NCBI GenBank assembly: GCA_001298555.1
Contig: LJCW01000208.1
Location: 1 to 64,000 of the forward strand
DNA length: 64,000 nt
Reading direction: 5' to 3'
Origin: Actinobacteria bacterium OV450
Lineage (GTDB): Bacteria > Actinomycetota > Actinomycetes > Streptomycetales > Streptomycetaceae
The notes under the pieces are model-generated. The model ran no database searches. It saw only the letters and a list, made by a program, of their open reading frames with translations, and had not been told where the DNA came from. The position numbers and the translations under genes are program-made. Shown here piece after piece: positions 1 through 8,740 of this stretch; the first letter of the stretch is position 1, and the number at the start of each line of letters is the position of its first letter.

Positions 1-2001
1 GGGGCCGGGCGGACGGCGCGCCCCCGCACGGCCGGGGCGGAGGCCGCCGCGCCCGTACCTGCGCCCGTCGCCGCCGTCGATGCCGACGGGTACGCGGACG
101 TGGAGGGCACCGGCAGCACGGCCGGCCCCGCCCCCGGCACCTCCGCCCCCGGCACCTCCGCCACCGGCACCGCCGCCGACAGCGCCGGCGGGACGGCCGA
201 CGCGGTGTCCGCGGGCGCCGACGGCCCGGCTCCGGACGGCGCAGTGGCCCGGCGCGAAGGGGACCGGCTGCGGTTCGTGGGCGCCGCGACCCGGCGGATC
301 GCCCGCGGCATCGACCTCGACGAGATCGTGCTCGGCCTGTGCCGGGCCACCGTGCCGACCTTCTCGGACGCCATCCTCGTCTACCTGCGGGATCCCCTGC
401 CGGTGGGCGACGAGCGTCCCGTCGGCTCGGTCGTTTTAAGGCTGCGCCGCACCGACCGGCTCCGGCCGATCGACGACCTGACGGGGGCGGAGGGCGCCGG
501 GGCCGCGGGGGCCGCGGGCGAGCTCGACTTCAGCCAGCTGCCCATGGTCGGCCCGCAGGGTGACCTGCCCGCGGCCGAGCTGTGCGAGATCCGCCACGGC
601 GGGGCGCTCGCCGAAGTGCTGCGCGGCGTCCGGCCCGTGTTCGGGTCCGCCGCCGGGGCCAAGGACGCGCTGCCGGAGCTGCTCGGTACGGAGCATCCCG
701 TACCGCGCGGCCAGCGGGCCATCCTGGCGCCGCTGCGGGGCCGCCGCCGCGTCATCGGCGCCGCGGTGTTCCTGCGCAGCCCCGAGCGGCCCGCGTTCGA
801 GCAGAACGACCTCCTGGTCGCCGCCCAGCTGGCCACGCACACCGCGCTCGGCATCGACAAGGCGGTCCTGTACGGCCGCGAGGCGTACATCGCCGACGAG
901 CTCCAGCGCACCATGCTCCCCGACAGCCTCCCCCAGCCCACCGGGGTCCGCCTCGCCTCGCGCTACCTGCCCGCCGCCGAGACGGCCCGGGTCGGCGGCG
1001 ACTGGTACGACGCGATACCGCTGCCCGGCAGCCGCGTCGCGCTGGTCGTCGGCGACGTCATGGGCCACTCCATGACGTCCGCCGCGATCATGGGCCAGCT
1101 CCGCACCACCGCGCAGACCCTGGCCCAGCTGGACCTGCCGCCCGCCGAGGTCCTGCACCACCTGGACGAGCAGGCGCAGCGCCTGGGCTCCGACCGGATG
1201 GCCACCTGCCTGTACGCGGTGTACGACCCGGTCTCGCACCGGATCACCATCGCCAACGCCGGCCACCCGCCGCCCGTGCTGCTGCACCTCGGGGGCCGCG
1301 CGGAGGTGCTCCGCGTGCCCCCCGGCGCGCCCATCGGCGTCGGCGGCGTGGACTTCGAGGCCGTGGAGCTGGACGCCCCCGCCGGGGCCACCCTGCTGCT
1401 GTACACCGACGGCCTGGTGGAGTCGCGGCTGCGCGACGTGTGGACCGGCATCGAGCAGCTGCGCGAGCGGCTCGCCACCACGGCCCAGCTGACCGGCCTG
1501 GACCACCCGCCGCCGCTGGAGGCGCTCTGCGACGACGTCCTGGACATGCTCGGCCCCGGTGACCGGGACGACGACATCGCGCTGCTCGCGGCCCGGTTCG
1601 ACGGGATCGCGCCCAGTGACGTCGCGTACTGGTTCCTGGACCCGGAGGAGACCGCTCCGGGCCGGGCCCGCCGGTTCGCCCGCCGCGCGCTGACCCGGTG
1701 GGGCCTGGAGGAGCTTGAGGACTCGCTCGAACTGCTGGTCAGCGAGGTGGTCACCAATGCCGTCCGGTACGCGGAGCGGCCGGTGACGCTGCGCCTGCTG
1801 CGGACCGACGTACTGCGCTGCGAGGTCGGCGACGACTCCCCGCAGCTGCCGCGCCAGCGCCGGGCCCGGGAGACCGACGAGGGCGGCCGCGGGCTGTTCC
1901 TCGTCAACCGGATGGCCCGGCGCTGGGGCGCCACCCGGCTGAGCAGCGGCAAGGTGGTCTGGTTCGAGCTCCCGCTGCCGGGAGCGCACGACCGGCGCTG
2001 A
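1..2001 (+). CDS. SpoIIE-type PP2C phosphatase with GAF and HATPase domains (5' end outside window)
   Basis: The frame is open from base 1, and the first internal GTG (100) has no ribosome-binding site, so the true start is probably upstream of the window. After about 60 low-complexity Ala/Gly/Thr/Pro residues comes a GAF-like sensor. A SpoIIE/PP2C phosphatase domain follows, with metal-binding motifs GGDWYD, VGDVMGHS, YTDGLVE and DDIALL. The C-terminal anti-sigma-type HATPase carries the N-box SEVVTNAVRYA and the glycine-rich GGRGLFLVN. Proteins of this build usually control an anti-anti-sigma/anti-sigma pair by dephosphorylation and kinase activity. No partner gene is visible here. It ends at a very strong hairpin shared with the convergent penicillin-binding protein gene. 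Confidence 0.9.
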   Translation, partial: GAGRTARPRTAGAEAAAPVPAPVAAVDADGYADVEGTGSTAGPAPGTSAPGTSATGTAADSAGGTADAVSAGADGPAPDGAVARREGDRLRFVGAATRRIARGIDLDEIVLGLCRATVPTFSDAILVYLRDPLPVGDERPVGSVVLRLRRTDRLRPIDDLTGAEGAGAAGAAGELDFSQLPMVGPQGDLPAAELCEIRHGGALAEVLRGVRPVFGSAAGAKDALPELLGTEHPVPRGQRAILAPLRGRRRVIGAAVFLRSPERPAFEQNDLLVAAQLATHTALGIDKAVLYGREAYIADELQRTMLPDSLPQPTGVRLASRYLPAAETARVGGDWYDAIPLPGSRVALVVGDVMGHSMTSAAIMGQLRTTAQTLAQLDLPPAEVLHHLDEQAQRLGSDRMATCLYAVYDPVSHRITIANAGHPPPVLLHLGGRAEVLRVPPGAPIGVGGVDFEAVELDAPAGATLLLYTDGLVESRLRDVWTGIEQLRERLATTAQLTGLDHPPPLEALCDDVLDMLGPGDRDDDIALLAARFDGIAPSDVAYWFLDPEETAPGRARRFARRALTRWGLEELEDSLELLVSEVVTNAVRYAERPVTLRLLRTDVLRCEVGDDSPQLPRQRRARETDEGGRGLFLVNRMARRWGATRLSSGKVVWFELPLPGAHDRR

Positions 2002-2007
2002 TCCCGG

Positions 2008-2063
2008 CCGTGACACGCCGCCGCCCCGCAGCACGGATGCTGCGGGGCGGCGGCGTGTCACGG
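2008..2063. terminator. 26-bp perfect hairpin terminator, bidirectional
   Basis: Arms 2008-2033 and 2038-2063 are perfect reverse complements with a 4-nt loop (cgga). The hairpin sits between the convergent stops of the SpoIIE-type phosphatase and the penicillin-binding protein. There is no T-tract, as is usual in Streptomyces. Confidence 0.9.
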
Positions 2064-2076
2064 CGGTGTGCTCCCG

Positions 2077-4311
2077 CTACGGGAGCGTGAGCGGCGGGCT
2101 CTTCGACGGGTCCGGGCTCTTCGACGGGTCCGGGCTCTTGGACGGGTCGGGGCTCTTCGAGGGGCTCTTGCTCGGGCCCTGCGAACTCTTGCTGGGGTCC
2201 GGGGTGTTCTGCGACGGTGAGACCGGCGCGGACGGCGTGGAGGCGGACGTGGAGCTCGACGGGGAGCTGCTGCGGCTCGGCGCCATCGTGGGGCCCATGT
2301 TGGCCTCGGAGAGGTCGAACTCGCCGGTGTCCACGCCCTTCAGCGCGGCCAGCGTGTACGCCTTCCAGATCTCGGCCGGGAAGCTGGAACCACCCGCTCG
2401 GCCACCGCCCGCGGTACCGGTGAGGGTGGTCTGCTTGGCCGTGCCGGGCTCCTCGCCGAACATCGCGACGACGGTGACGAGTTCGGGCGTGTACGCGGTG
2501 AACCAGGCGGCCACGTTGGACTCGGTGGTGCCGGTCTTGCCGGCGGCCTCGTAGGCGGAGCTGCGCACGGCCTTGCCGGAGCCGTCCTGGACGACGCCGG
2601 TGAGCACCTTGGTCACCGTGTCCGCGGTCTCACGGGTGATGGCCTGGCCGCCGACGGACTCGACCGGCTTGAAGTCGCGGTCGGCGTGCTTGGCGCTCTT
2701 GATGATCGTCGGGGTGATCTTCTTGCCGTGGGCGTCGAAGGTGGCGTAGACGCCTGCCATCTCCAGGGTGTTGGCGCTCATCGTGCCCAGCGACATGGCC
2801 GGCTTGTCCTCCGGCCAGCCCGGACGGTCCTTCATGCCGAGCTGGAGCGCCGTCTTCTTCACCTTCGGCGGGCCCACGTCCACGATCATCTGGGCGTAGA
2901 CGGAGTTCACGGAGGAGTTGGTGGCGGCCTGGACGGTGAGGAAGGGGTCCCCGTAGTTCAGGTTGTCCTGGTTCTGCGGGGCGAACGGGGTGTCGCTGCC
3001 CACGACGGGGCGCTTGCTGGTGCCGTCGTACAGCGCGTTCGGCGTGATGGGCTTGCCGTCGTGCGTCTTCGCGTGGTTCTCCAGCGCGGAGGCGAGCACG
3101 ATCGGCTTGAAGGTCGAGCCGGGCTGGAAGTCCTGGCGCAGGGCGTTGCTCGCCCAGTGGTCGGAGAGTCCGGTGCCGCCGTACATCGCGACGACCGCGC
3201 CGGTCTTCGGATCCACGGAGGTGGCACCCGCCTGCACGGCCGCGTCGACGGGCCGGTCCTTGCGGTTGAGCTGGGACTCCAGCTCGTCCTGGACGGCCTT
3301 CTCCAGCGCGGCCTGCTTCTTGGGGTCGATGTTGAGGGTGATCTCCCAGCCGCCGGCCTGGAGCATCTGGGCGGTCATACCGGTCTGCCTGCGCAGTTCG
3401 GCGTCGGCCGCCTGCTTCAGGTAGCCCTTCTGGCCCTCCATTCCGGGGGCGGCCTTGGGCTTGACCGGCTCCTGGAACTTCAGTTCCTTGCGCTTGGCGG
3501 GGTCCAGGGCGCCCATCTCGACCATGTTGTCGAGGACACCGTTGAAGCGGACCATGACCAGCCGCTTGCCGTTCGGGCCGGCGGTCGCCCAGTCGTAGTC
3601 GCTGGGTGCCTGGAGGACGGCCGCGAGGTAGGCGCCCTGCTCCAGGGTCAGCTTGTCGACGTCGACGCCGTAGTAGGCCTGGGCGGCGGCCTGGATGCCG
3701 TAGGCCCCGCGGCCGAAGTAGCTGGTGTTCAGGTACCCCGCGAGGATGTCCGGCTTCTCCATGCGCTGGTCGACCTTGAGGGAGATCACCAGCTCCTTGA
3801 GCTTGCGGGTCGGCGTCTGGTCCTGGTTCAGGTAGAAGTTCTTGACGTACTGCTGGGTGATCGTCGAACCGCCGGCCTTGCCCTTGCCGGTGACCGTGTT
3901 GAACAGGCCGCGCGCGATGCCCAGGAAGTCGACGCCCTGGTCCTGGTAGAAGGACTTGTTCTCGATGGCGATGAAGCCGGTCTGGACTTCCTTGGGAACC
4001 CGGCCGATCGGCACGATCTCGCGGTTCATCTTGCCGTCGCGCGCCATGATCGAGCCGTCGGCGTACTTGTAGACGTTGCTCTGCGTGAGTGCGTCGGCGT
4101 TCGGGTCGGGCTCGTCCACGTAGAAGTACAGGGCGACGAGGGCGCCCATGCCGAGCAGGACCATCCCGAAGAACGCCCCGAGGATCTTCTTCCAGGTGAA
4201 GAAGCGACGTATGCCGGCCTGCTTGCCGGTGCGCCCCTTCCCCGTGGCGCGCCCGCGCGGCGCCCGTCGCGTACTGCGCTGCTGCGCCTTACGCGCTTCT
4301 GCTCGGCCCAT
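2077..4311 (-). CDS. Class A penicillin-binding protein (transglycosylase/transpeptidase)
   Basis: Bifunctional peptidoglycan synthase of 744 aa. A basic cytoplasmic N-terminus is followed by one membrane segment at about 43-65. The GT51 glycosyltransferase domain (about 90-280) has ENKSFY around the catalytic Glu (about 116) and GGSTITQQYVKN. The transpeptidase domain has the nucleophile motif STFK (about 398), SVN (about 466) and KTG (about 590). The extracytoplasmic tail is low-complexity Ser/Pro/Lys made of repeated DPSKSP units encoded by 18-bp tandem repeats. It acts outside the membrane, polymerising lipid II and cross-linking glycan strands. Transcribed alone, convergent with the phosphatase gene. 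Confidence 0.95.
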   Translation of the reverse strand: MGRAEARKAQQRSTRRAPRGRATGKGRTGKQAGIRRFFTWKKILGAFFGMVLLGMGALVALYFYVDEPDPNADALTQSNVYKYADGSIMARDGKMNREIVPIGRVPKEVQTGFIAIENKSFYQDQGVDFLGIARGLFNTVTGKGKAGGSTITQQYVKNFYLNQDQTPTRKLKELVISLKVDQRMEKPDILAGYLNTSYFGRGAYGIQAAAQAYYGVDVDKLTLEQGAYLAAVLQAPSDYDWATAGPNGKRLVMVRFNGVLDNMVEMGALDPAKRKELKFQEPVKPKAAPGMEGQKGYLKQAADAELRRQTGMTAQMLQAGGWEITLNIDPKKQAALEKAVQDELESQLNRKDRPVDAAVQAGATSVDPKTGAVVAMYGGTGLSDHWASNALRQDFQPGSTFKPIVLASALENHAKTHDGKPITPNALYDGTSKRPVVGSDTPFAPQNQDNLNYGDPFLTVQAATNSSVNSVYAQMIVDVGPPKVKKTALQLGMKDRPGWPEDKPAMSLGTMSANTLEMAGVYATFDAHGKKITPTIIKSAKHADRDFKPVESVGGQAITRETADTVTKVLTGVVQDGSGKAVRSSAYEAAGKTGTTESNVAAWFTAYTPELVTVVAMFGEEPGTAKQTTLTGTAGGGRAGGSSFPAEIWKAYTLAALKGVDTGEFDLSEANMGPTMAPSRSSSPSSSTSASTPSAPVSPSQNTPDPSKSSQGPSKSPSKSPDPSKSPDPSKSPDPSKSPPLTLP
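2096..2167 (-). repeat. 18-bp tandem repeats encoding the PBP tail
   Basis: Four consecutive 18-bp units begin at 2096, 2114, 2132 and 2150. The first two are identical and the others carry one to a few changes. Each encodes the hexapeptide DPSKSP or a variant at the C-terminus of the penicillin-binding protein. Length variation between strains is likely. Confidence 0.85.
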
Positions 4312-4483
4312 CGCTCCCGCTCCGCTCGATTTCCCCCCCGACGTCAGCTCAGAAAGCTAACACCGCAGGTTGTGACAAAGGTCAGCCAACCATGGCCAAT
4401 ATTGGTCATTTCGGACGTGAGAATCAGCACCCACATCAAGGGAACCGACGCGCGGAACGCCCGGAGGGTTGCGGCGACCCAAA

Positions 4484-4499
4484 AAAGTGATATCACTTT
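4484..4499. promoter_or_regulatory. 16-bp perfect palindrome upstream of the SPFH/RHH pair
   Basis: AAAGTGATATCACTTT is a perfect palindrome centred about 53 bp before the SPFH start codon, in an AT-rich patch that stands out from the surrounding DNA. It has the form of a dimer-binding operator. The downstream gene pair includes a ribbon-helix-helix protein, which makes autoregulation plausible (inference). Confidence 0.55.
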
Positions 4500-4544
4500 G
4501 CTAGACGGCTCGACCGGCCGCGACCAAGCGAATCGGGGCAGAAC

Positions 4545-5453
4545 ATGACGAAGACGACGGCGCCCGCCGCAGGCGTACGGGAGTTCACGGCACGCAGCGT
4601 GGGCGGTGGACTGGCCCTGCTGCTGGGCCTGTTGGGGGCGGTGGCGGGTGCGGCTCTGATAGCCCTGGGCGTGACCGCGGGCGGGGACGTCATGCACGCG
4701 TCCCTGATACCGCCGGGCGTGCTGCTGATCATCGTCGCGGTCGTCTCGATGAGCGGGCTGAACACGGTGGCGCCGGGCGAGGCCCGCGTGGTCCAGCTGT
4801 TCGGCCGCTACCGGGGGACGATCCGCACGGACGGCCTGCGCTGGGTCAACCCGCTGACGTCGCGGGAGAAGATCTCCACCCGGGTCCGCAACCACGAGAC
4901 GGCCGTCCTGAAGGTCAACGACGCGTACGGCAACCCGATCGAGCTGGCCGCGGTCGTGGTGTGGCGGGTGGAGGACACCGCGCGGGCGACGTTCGAGGTG
5001 GAGGACTTCACCGAGTTCGTCGAGACCCAGACCGAGGCGGCGGTCCGGCACATCGCGATCGAGTACCCGTACGACGCGCACGAGGAGGGCGGGCTGTCGC
5101 TGCGCGGCAACGCCGAGGAGATCACCGAGAAGCTCGCGCTCGAACTGCACGCCCGGGTCGAGGCCGCCGGCGTCCACATCATCGAGTCCCGGTTCACGCA
5201 CCTGGCGTACGCTCCGGAGATCGCCTCCGCGATGCTCCAGCGCCAGCAGGCGGGCGCGGTCGTGGCGGCCCGCAAGCAGATCGTCGAAGGGGCCGTCGGC
5301 ATGGTCGAATTGGCCCTGACCCGGCTGGCGGAGGAGGACATCGTGGACCTGGACCCGGAGCGCAAGGCCGCCATGGTCTCGAACCTGATGGTGGTCCTCT
5401 GCGGGGACCGGGCCGCCCAGCCGGTCGTCAACGCGGGCACGCTCTACCAGTGA
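4545..5453 (+). CDS. SPFH/Band 7 domain membrane protein
   Basis: 302-aa protein. After an N-terminal region of about 25 residues come two hydrophobic segments (about 25-45 and 52-70). An SPFH/prohibitin-like domain (about 75-230) follows, including [28 protein letters not shown] and a VVVWRV strand. Family members form membrane-associated oligomers linked to microdomains or protease control; the specific role here is unknown. The stop overlaps the GTG start of the next gene by 4 nt, so the two are translationally coupled. A 16-bp palindrome lies just upstream. Confidence 0.85.
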   Translation: MTKTTAPAAGVREFTARSVGGGLALLLGLLGAVAGAALIALGVTAGGDVMHASLIPPGVLLIIVAVVSMSGLNTVAPGEARVVQLFGRYRGTIRTDGLRWVNPLTSREKISTRVRNHETAVLKVNDAYGNPIELAAVVVWRVEDTARATFEVEDFTEFVETQTEAAVRHIAIEYPYDAHEEGGLSLRGNAEEITEKLALELHARVEAAGVHIIESRFTHLAYAPEIASAMLQRQQAGAVVAARKQIVEGAVGMVELALTRLAEEDIVDLDPERKAAMVSNLMVVLCGDRAAQPVVNAGTLYQ

Positions 5454-5722
5454 GTCCCGCCGGCGAGCCGCAGGACCCGCAGCCGGGCCGGGGGCGGGAG
5501 AAGGCCCCGCGGGCGGGGCGGCAGGCGCGCAAGCAGGTGCTGCTGCGGCTCGACCCTCAGGTGTACGACGCCCTCGCGCGCTGGGCCGGCGAGGACCTGC
5601 GCAGCGCCAACGCGCAGATCGAGTTCCTGCTGCGGCGGGCCCTGGCCGAGGCCGGGCGGCTGCCGGGCGGGGCCGCGCCCATTCCGCCGCGCGGCCGGCC
5701 CCGCATCCCGCCCGAGTCCTGA
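5450..5722 (+). CDS. Small ribbon-helix-helix (Arc/MetJ-type) DNA-binding protein
   Basis: 90-aa protein starting at the GTG that overlaps the SPFH stop (GTGA). A disordered, Pro/Gly/Arg-rich N-terminus (about 1-28) precedes a core of about 40 residues: the strand KQVLLRLDPQ, a first helix YDALARWAGEDL, a turn at RSANAQ and a second helix IEFLLRRALAEAG. This matches the ribbon-helix-helix fold. The C-terminus is Pro/Arg-rich. RHH proteins bind palindromic operators as dimers and often repress their own operon. A toxin-antitoxin antitoxin is a possible alternative, but no toxin-like partner is present. Confidence 0.75.
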   Translation: MSPAGEPQDPQPGRGREKAPRAGRQARKQVLLRLDPQVYDALARWAGEDLRSANAQIEFLLRRALAEAGRLPGGAAPIPPRGRPRIPPES

Positions 5723-5800
5723 CGGCGGGCATCCGGGAACCGGCCCGCGCGGCCCGCGGGGCGGGACCGGCCCAGCACCGGACCAGCACCGGACCAGGAC

Positions 5801-5830
5801 CGATCAGGGCCGATCAGGGCCGATCGCCGC
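5801..5830. repeat. 10-bp direct repeats containing GATC
   Basis: Units cgatcagggc at 5801 and 5811 are identical and are followed by a degenerate third copy (5821). Related accggaccagc-type repeats lie just upstream (5775-5798). The repeats lie between the convergent RHH and DUF2079 stop codons. Function unknown. Confidence 0.5.
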
Positions 5831-5838
5831 AGGACCGA

Positions 5839-7371
5839 TCAGGACCGGCTGAGGAGGACGAACCCGTTCTCCTCGGCCACGGTGCGGTACCCCCGCTGCC
5901 GGGCCTGGTTGAGGGAGACGGCCTCGGCCACGGGCGACAGCGGCCAGTGCAGTTGGGGGGCCACCGCCGTGTCCACCATGATCCATTCCGGGTCGGGCCG
6001 GCTGTCGGCCCAGCCGTAGAGGCTCACGCTCGTCCGGTCCGCCAGGTGCGGCACCAGGTAGTCCGAGGCCTGGACCCTGGCGCCGTCCGGGATCCGGTCC
6101 ATCAGCCGGTGCGCCACCGCCACCCGCGGATCCGTGTCCCAGAACGGCGGCTGGAGCATCTGCCCGAACGCGTGCGAGGGCAGCAGCAGGGCGCAGACCC
6201 CGGCCGCCCCCGCCAGGTACCGGCGCAGTCCGGCGGCCGTCGTGCCCCGCCGGTGCAGGGCGTCGATGAAGGCCGCGAACAGGATCGGCATCAGCGTGAG
6301 GGAGTACTGGAACCCGGTGCCCCAGTGGGACTGGTAGTCCGAGACGCCCCGCCACAGCACGGTCGGCAGGGCGATCAGGACCAGAGGCGAGCGCAGGGCC
6401 AGGAAGAGGGTCGGCGCGAGCAGCAGCGCGAGGGTCGCCACCTTGGTCTCGGGGGTGACGAGTCCGATGGTGAGCTTCTGCAGCAGCGCGCCGAAACCGC
6501 CCCCGGCCGCGCCGGCGCCACCGCCGCCGCCCCCGGGGCCGCCGCCCAGGAAGGCGGCGTAGAAGTACGAGCCGCTCGGGTTGAGGGCCGGCAGCCACAC
6601 CAGCATGGCCAGCCCCGTGCACACCAGACCCGCCGCGGCGAGGGCGATCCCCGGCCGGCGCCCGCGCCAGCCGGTGCGCCAGCCGCTGCCGCGACTGCCC
6701 TGCCAGGCGATGACCAGGCCGATCGCCGCCACGGTGAGCCCCATGTCCTCCTTCACGAGCACCAGCGGCAGCGCCCACAACGCCGCCGCGCGCCGCCGCC
6801 CCTCGCCCAGCGCGGCGAGCGAGCAGGCCAGGAGCGGTACGGCGAACGCCCATTCGTGGAAGTCGAACCCGACGGCGCTGGCAATGCCCCACGAGAGCCC
6901 GTAACAGACCCCGATGACCAGGGCGGCGGTGGAACCCAGCGCCCGGCGCGCCCACTGGGCGAGCGGCAGGACGCTGACGGCGATCAGCGCGGCCTGCGCG
7001 ACCAGCAGGGTCCGCGCCGACGGCCACAGCCAGTACAGGGGGGCGAGCGTGGCGAGGACCGGTGAGAAATGATCGCCGAGGACGGGGAAGTCCGGCCCCT
7101 TGACCTCGGAGACGGGCAGGTGGCCCTCCGCATAGGAGCGGACGGCCTGCTCGAAGATCGCCAGGTCGAAACTGTGCGACAGCAGCCGCTCATGGGTGCG
7201 CAGCGACAGCAGCATGTAGACGAGGAAGAGCCCCGACGCCACGGCCCACATCCACCAGGCGGGCCCGGCCCCCTTGCCGAGGGGTTCGCCGGAGGGCTGG
7301 GAGGCCGTCCGGGCGGGCCCGCCCGACTGCTGGGGCGGGAGGGCGGCGACATCGGTGGGGGGTGCGTGCAT
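5839..7371 (-). CDS. DUF2079 polytopic membrane protein
   Basis: 510-aa integral membrane protein with about ten hydrophobic segments. Motifs EQAVRSYAEGHLP, GDHFSP and FDFHEWAFAVP match the DUF2079 family, which resembles GT-C glycosyltransferases in architecture; its reaction is not established. A glycine-rich loop (about residues 272-292) interrupts two membrane segments and may be an assembly of slipped GGC/GGG codons. The C-terminal domain (WGADSRPDPEWIMVDT) is extracytoplasmic. It stands alone between convergent and divergent neighbours. Confidence 0.85.
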   Translation of the reverse strand: MHAPPTDVAALPPQQSGGPARTASQPSGEPLGKGAGPAWWMWAVASGLFLVYMLLSLRTHERLLSHSFDLAIFEQAVRSYAEGHLPVSEVKGPDFPVLGDHFSPVLATLAPLYWLWPSARTLLVAQAALIAVSVLPLAQWARRALGSTAALVIGVCYGLSWGIASAVGFDFHEWAFAVPLLACSLAALGEGRRRAAALWALPLVLVKEDMGLTVAAIGLVIAWQGSRGSGWRTGWRGRRPGIALAAAGLVCTGLAMLVWLPALNPSGSYFYAAFLGGGPGGGGGGAGAAGGGFGALLQKLTIGLVTPETKVATLALLLAPTLFLALRSPLVLIALPTVLWRGVSDYQSHWGTGFQYSLTLMPILFAAFIDALHRRGTTAAGLRRYLAGAAGVCALLLPSHAFGQMLQPPFWDTDPRVAVAHRLMDRIPDGARVQASDYLVPHLADRTSVSLYGWADSRPDPEWIMVDTAVAPQLHWPLSPVAEAVSLNQARQRGYRTVAEENGFVLLSRS

Positions 7372-7567
7372 GGCGCGCCTTTCGAGAGCTTGCGGGAACA
7401 GGGCCCTTTGCCCTCAAACTGCCAGCCGCTCCCGGGCACCGCGGCGAACCGTCGCGCACGGGGCGAAAGTCCCTACGAATGGCCGCAGGGCCGGCGCCCG
7501 GTGCGGCGCCGGTGCGGATGACCGGCGTCCCGGTCCGGATCGGCCGGGCCTCGGTGCCCGCCCCGGC

Positions 7568-7617
7568 GGGTCCGCCCTACGCGGCGGGCCATGGGTCCGC
7601 CCTATGCGGCGGGCCAC
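7568..7617. repeat. 25-bp tandem duplication at the 3' end of oxyR
   Basis: Two adjacent 25-bp units (7568-7592 and 7593-7617) differ at only two positions. The unit spans the last codons and the stop codon of oxyR, so a second WPAA-stop remnant lies immediately downstream of the real one. Confidence 0.85.
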
Positions 7618-8549
7618 ACCGGGAGCGGGCGCACGGCCTCGCGCAGGGCGCCGGCGATGGCCCGGAACTCCTCCTGACGGGCCGTCCCCGTGCGCATGGC
7701 CAGCGCGATCCGCCGCGAGGGCGCGGGCTCGGCGAAGTAGCCCGTGGCCAGGTACTCGTTGCGGGCGGTCTCCAGCCGCAGCGCGGTGCGCGGCAACAAG
7801 GTCACCCCCATTCCCCCGGCGACCAGTTGTACGAGGGTGGAAAGCCCGGCGGCGGTCGTGGTGACGTCCGCCCCGTCGGTCCGGCCCGCCTCGCGGCAGA
7901 TGTCCAGGGCCTGGTCGCGCAGGCAGTGCCCCTCGTCGAGCAACAGCAGTTGCAGACCCCGCAGTTCCTCCCGCGGAATGTCCCTGCGGCCGGCCAGCGG
8001 GTGTTCGCGGGGGGCGAGGAGGACGAAGTCCTCGTCGAAGACGGGCAGTTCGGTGACCCCCGGGACACCCAGCGGCACCGCGAGCAGCAGCAGGTCGAGC
8101 CGCCCGGCGGCCAGCCCGTCCAGCAGCGAGGAGGTCTGCTCCTCGTGCACCTGGAGGTCCATCCGGGGGTAGCGGCGGTGGAACAGCCCGAGGACGGTCG
8201 GCAGCAGGTAGGGCGCGACCGTCGGGATCACCCCGAGCCGCAGGATCCCGGTGAAGGGGGCCCGTACCGCCTCGGCCTCCTCCAGCAGCCCGCCCATGGC
8301 GTCGAGGACCGCCCGGGCCCGGGCGGCGATCCGCTCGCCCGCCGGGGAGAGCAGCACCTTGCGGGTGGTGCGCTCCAGGAGCTGGACGCCGAGGGCCTCC
8401 TCCAGTGCGGAGACGGCGCCCGAGAGCGCCGGCTGGCTCATCCCGATGGCCGCGGCGGCGTCCCTGAAGTGCAGGTGTTCGGCCACGGCGGCGAACGCGC
8501 GCAGCTGTGCGAGCGTCGCCTGCTTCGCTCCCCTGTTGCCGACAGCCAC
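7602..8549 (-). CDS. oxyR: Peroxide-sensing LysR regulator OxyR
   Basis: 315-aa LysR-family activator, divergent from ahpC. The GTG at 8549 is chosen because GGAGG lies at the right distance and the protein then begins VAVGNRGAKQ, the usual family start; a longer frame exists to 8576. The N-terminal winged HTH (about 8-67) contains HLHFRDAAAAIGMSQPALS. The effector domain contains the redox pair in GHCLRDQALDICR, equivalent to C199 and C208 of the E. coli protein. Oxidation to a disulfide is known in the family to switch on target genes. Two matching operator-like repeats lie in the oxyR-ahpC spacer. Confidence 0.95.
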   Translation of the reverse strand: MAVGNRGAKQATLAQLRAFAAVAEHLHFRDAAAAIGMSQPALSGAVSALEEALGVQLLERTTRKVLLSPAGERIAARARAVLDAMGGLLEEAEAVRAPFTGILRLGVIPTVAPYLLPTVLGLFHRRYPRMDLQVHEEQTSSLLDGLAAGRLDLLLLAVPLGVPGVTELPVFDEDFVLLAPREHPLAGRRDIPREELRGLQLLLLDEGHCLRDQALDICREAGRTDGADVTTTAAGLSTLVQLVAGGMGVTLLPRTALRLETARNEYLATGYFAEPAPSRRIALAMRTGTARQEEFRAIAGALREAVRPLPVWPAA

Positions 8550-8568
8550 TGATAGGTACCTCCGATCA
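8550..8568. promoter_or_regulatory. OxyR operator-like repeat 1
   Basis: Pattern TGATAGG-N7-GATCA adjoining the oxyR start codon. An identical pattern with the same internal spacing recurs at 8603-8621, 53 bp away (about five helical turns). This site overlaps the oxyR ribosome-binding site and is well placed for autoregulation. Confidence 0.65.
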
Positions 8569-8602
8569 CCCACCACAAGGCTAGCTGCGCCCGCGCATGC
8601 AT

Positions 8603-8621
8603 TGATAGGGAAGCCTGATCA
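8603..8621. promoter_or_regulatory. OxyR operator-like repeat 2
   Basis: Second TGATAGG-N7-GATCA, located about 120-138 bp before the ahpC GTG, the position expected for activation by a LysR tetramer. A weaker GATCA half-site follows at about 8648-8652. Confidence 0.65.
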
Positions 8622-8740
8622 GCGCGACCACCCTTTGCGATTTCCGCGATCAATGCCGCCTGTGCCAGCATGTGAGACCGTCCAACCCCTCAGGGAAAGC
8701 CCCCAAAAGGGACCCCTTTCCCGTCGCGCAAGGAGAGCAC

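Noticed and set aside
2686-4548. 620-aa plus-strand frame opposite the penicillin-binding protein gene
   Set aside because: Antisense shadow of a high-GC gene; composition is Val/Leu/Gly/Asp noise and no domain is recognisable.
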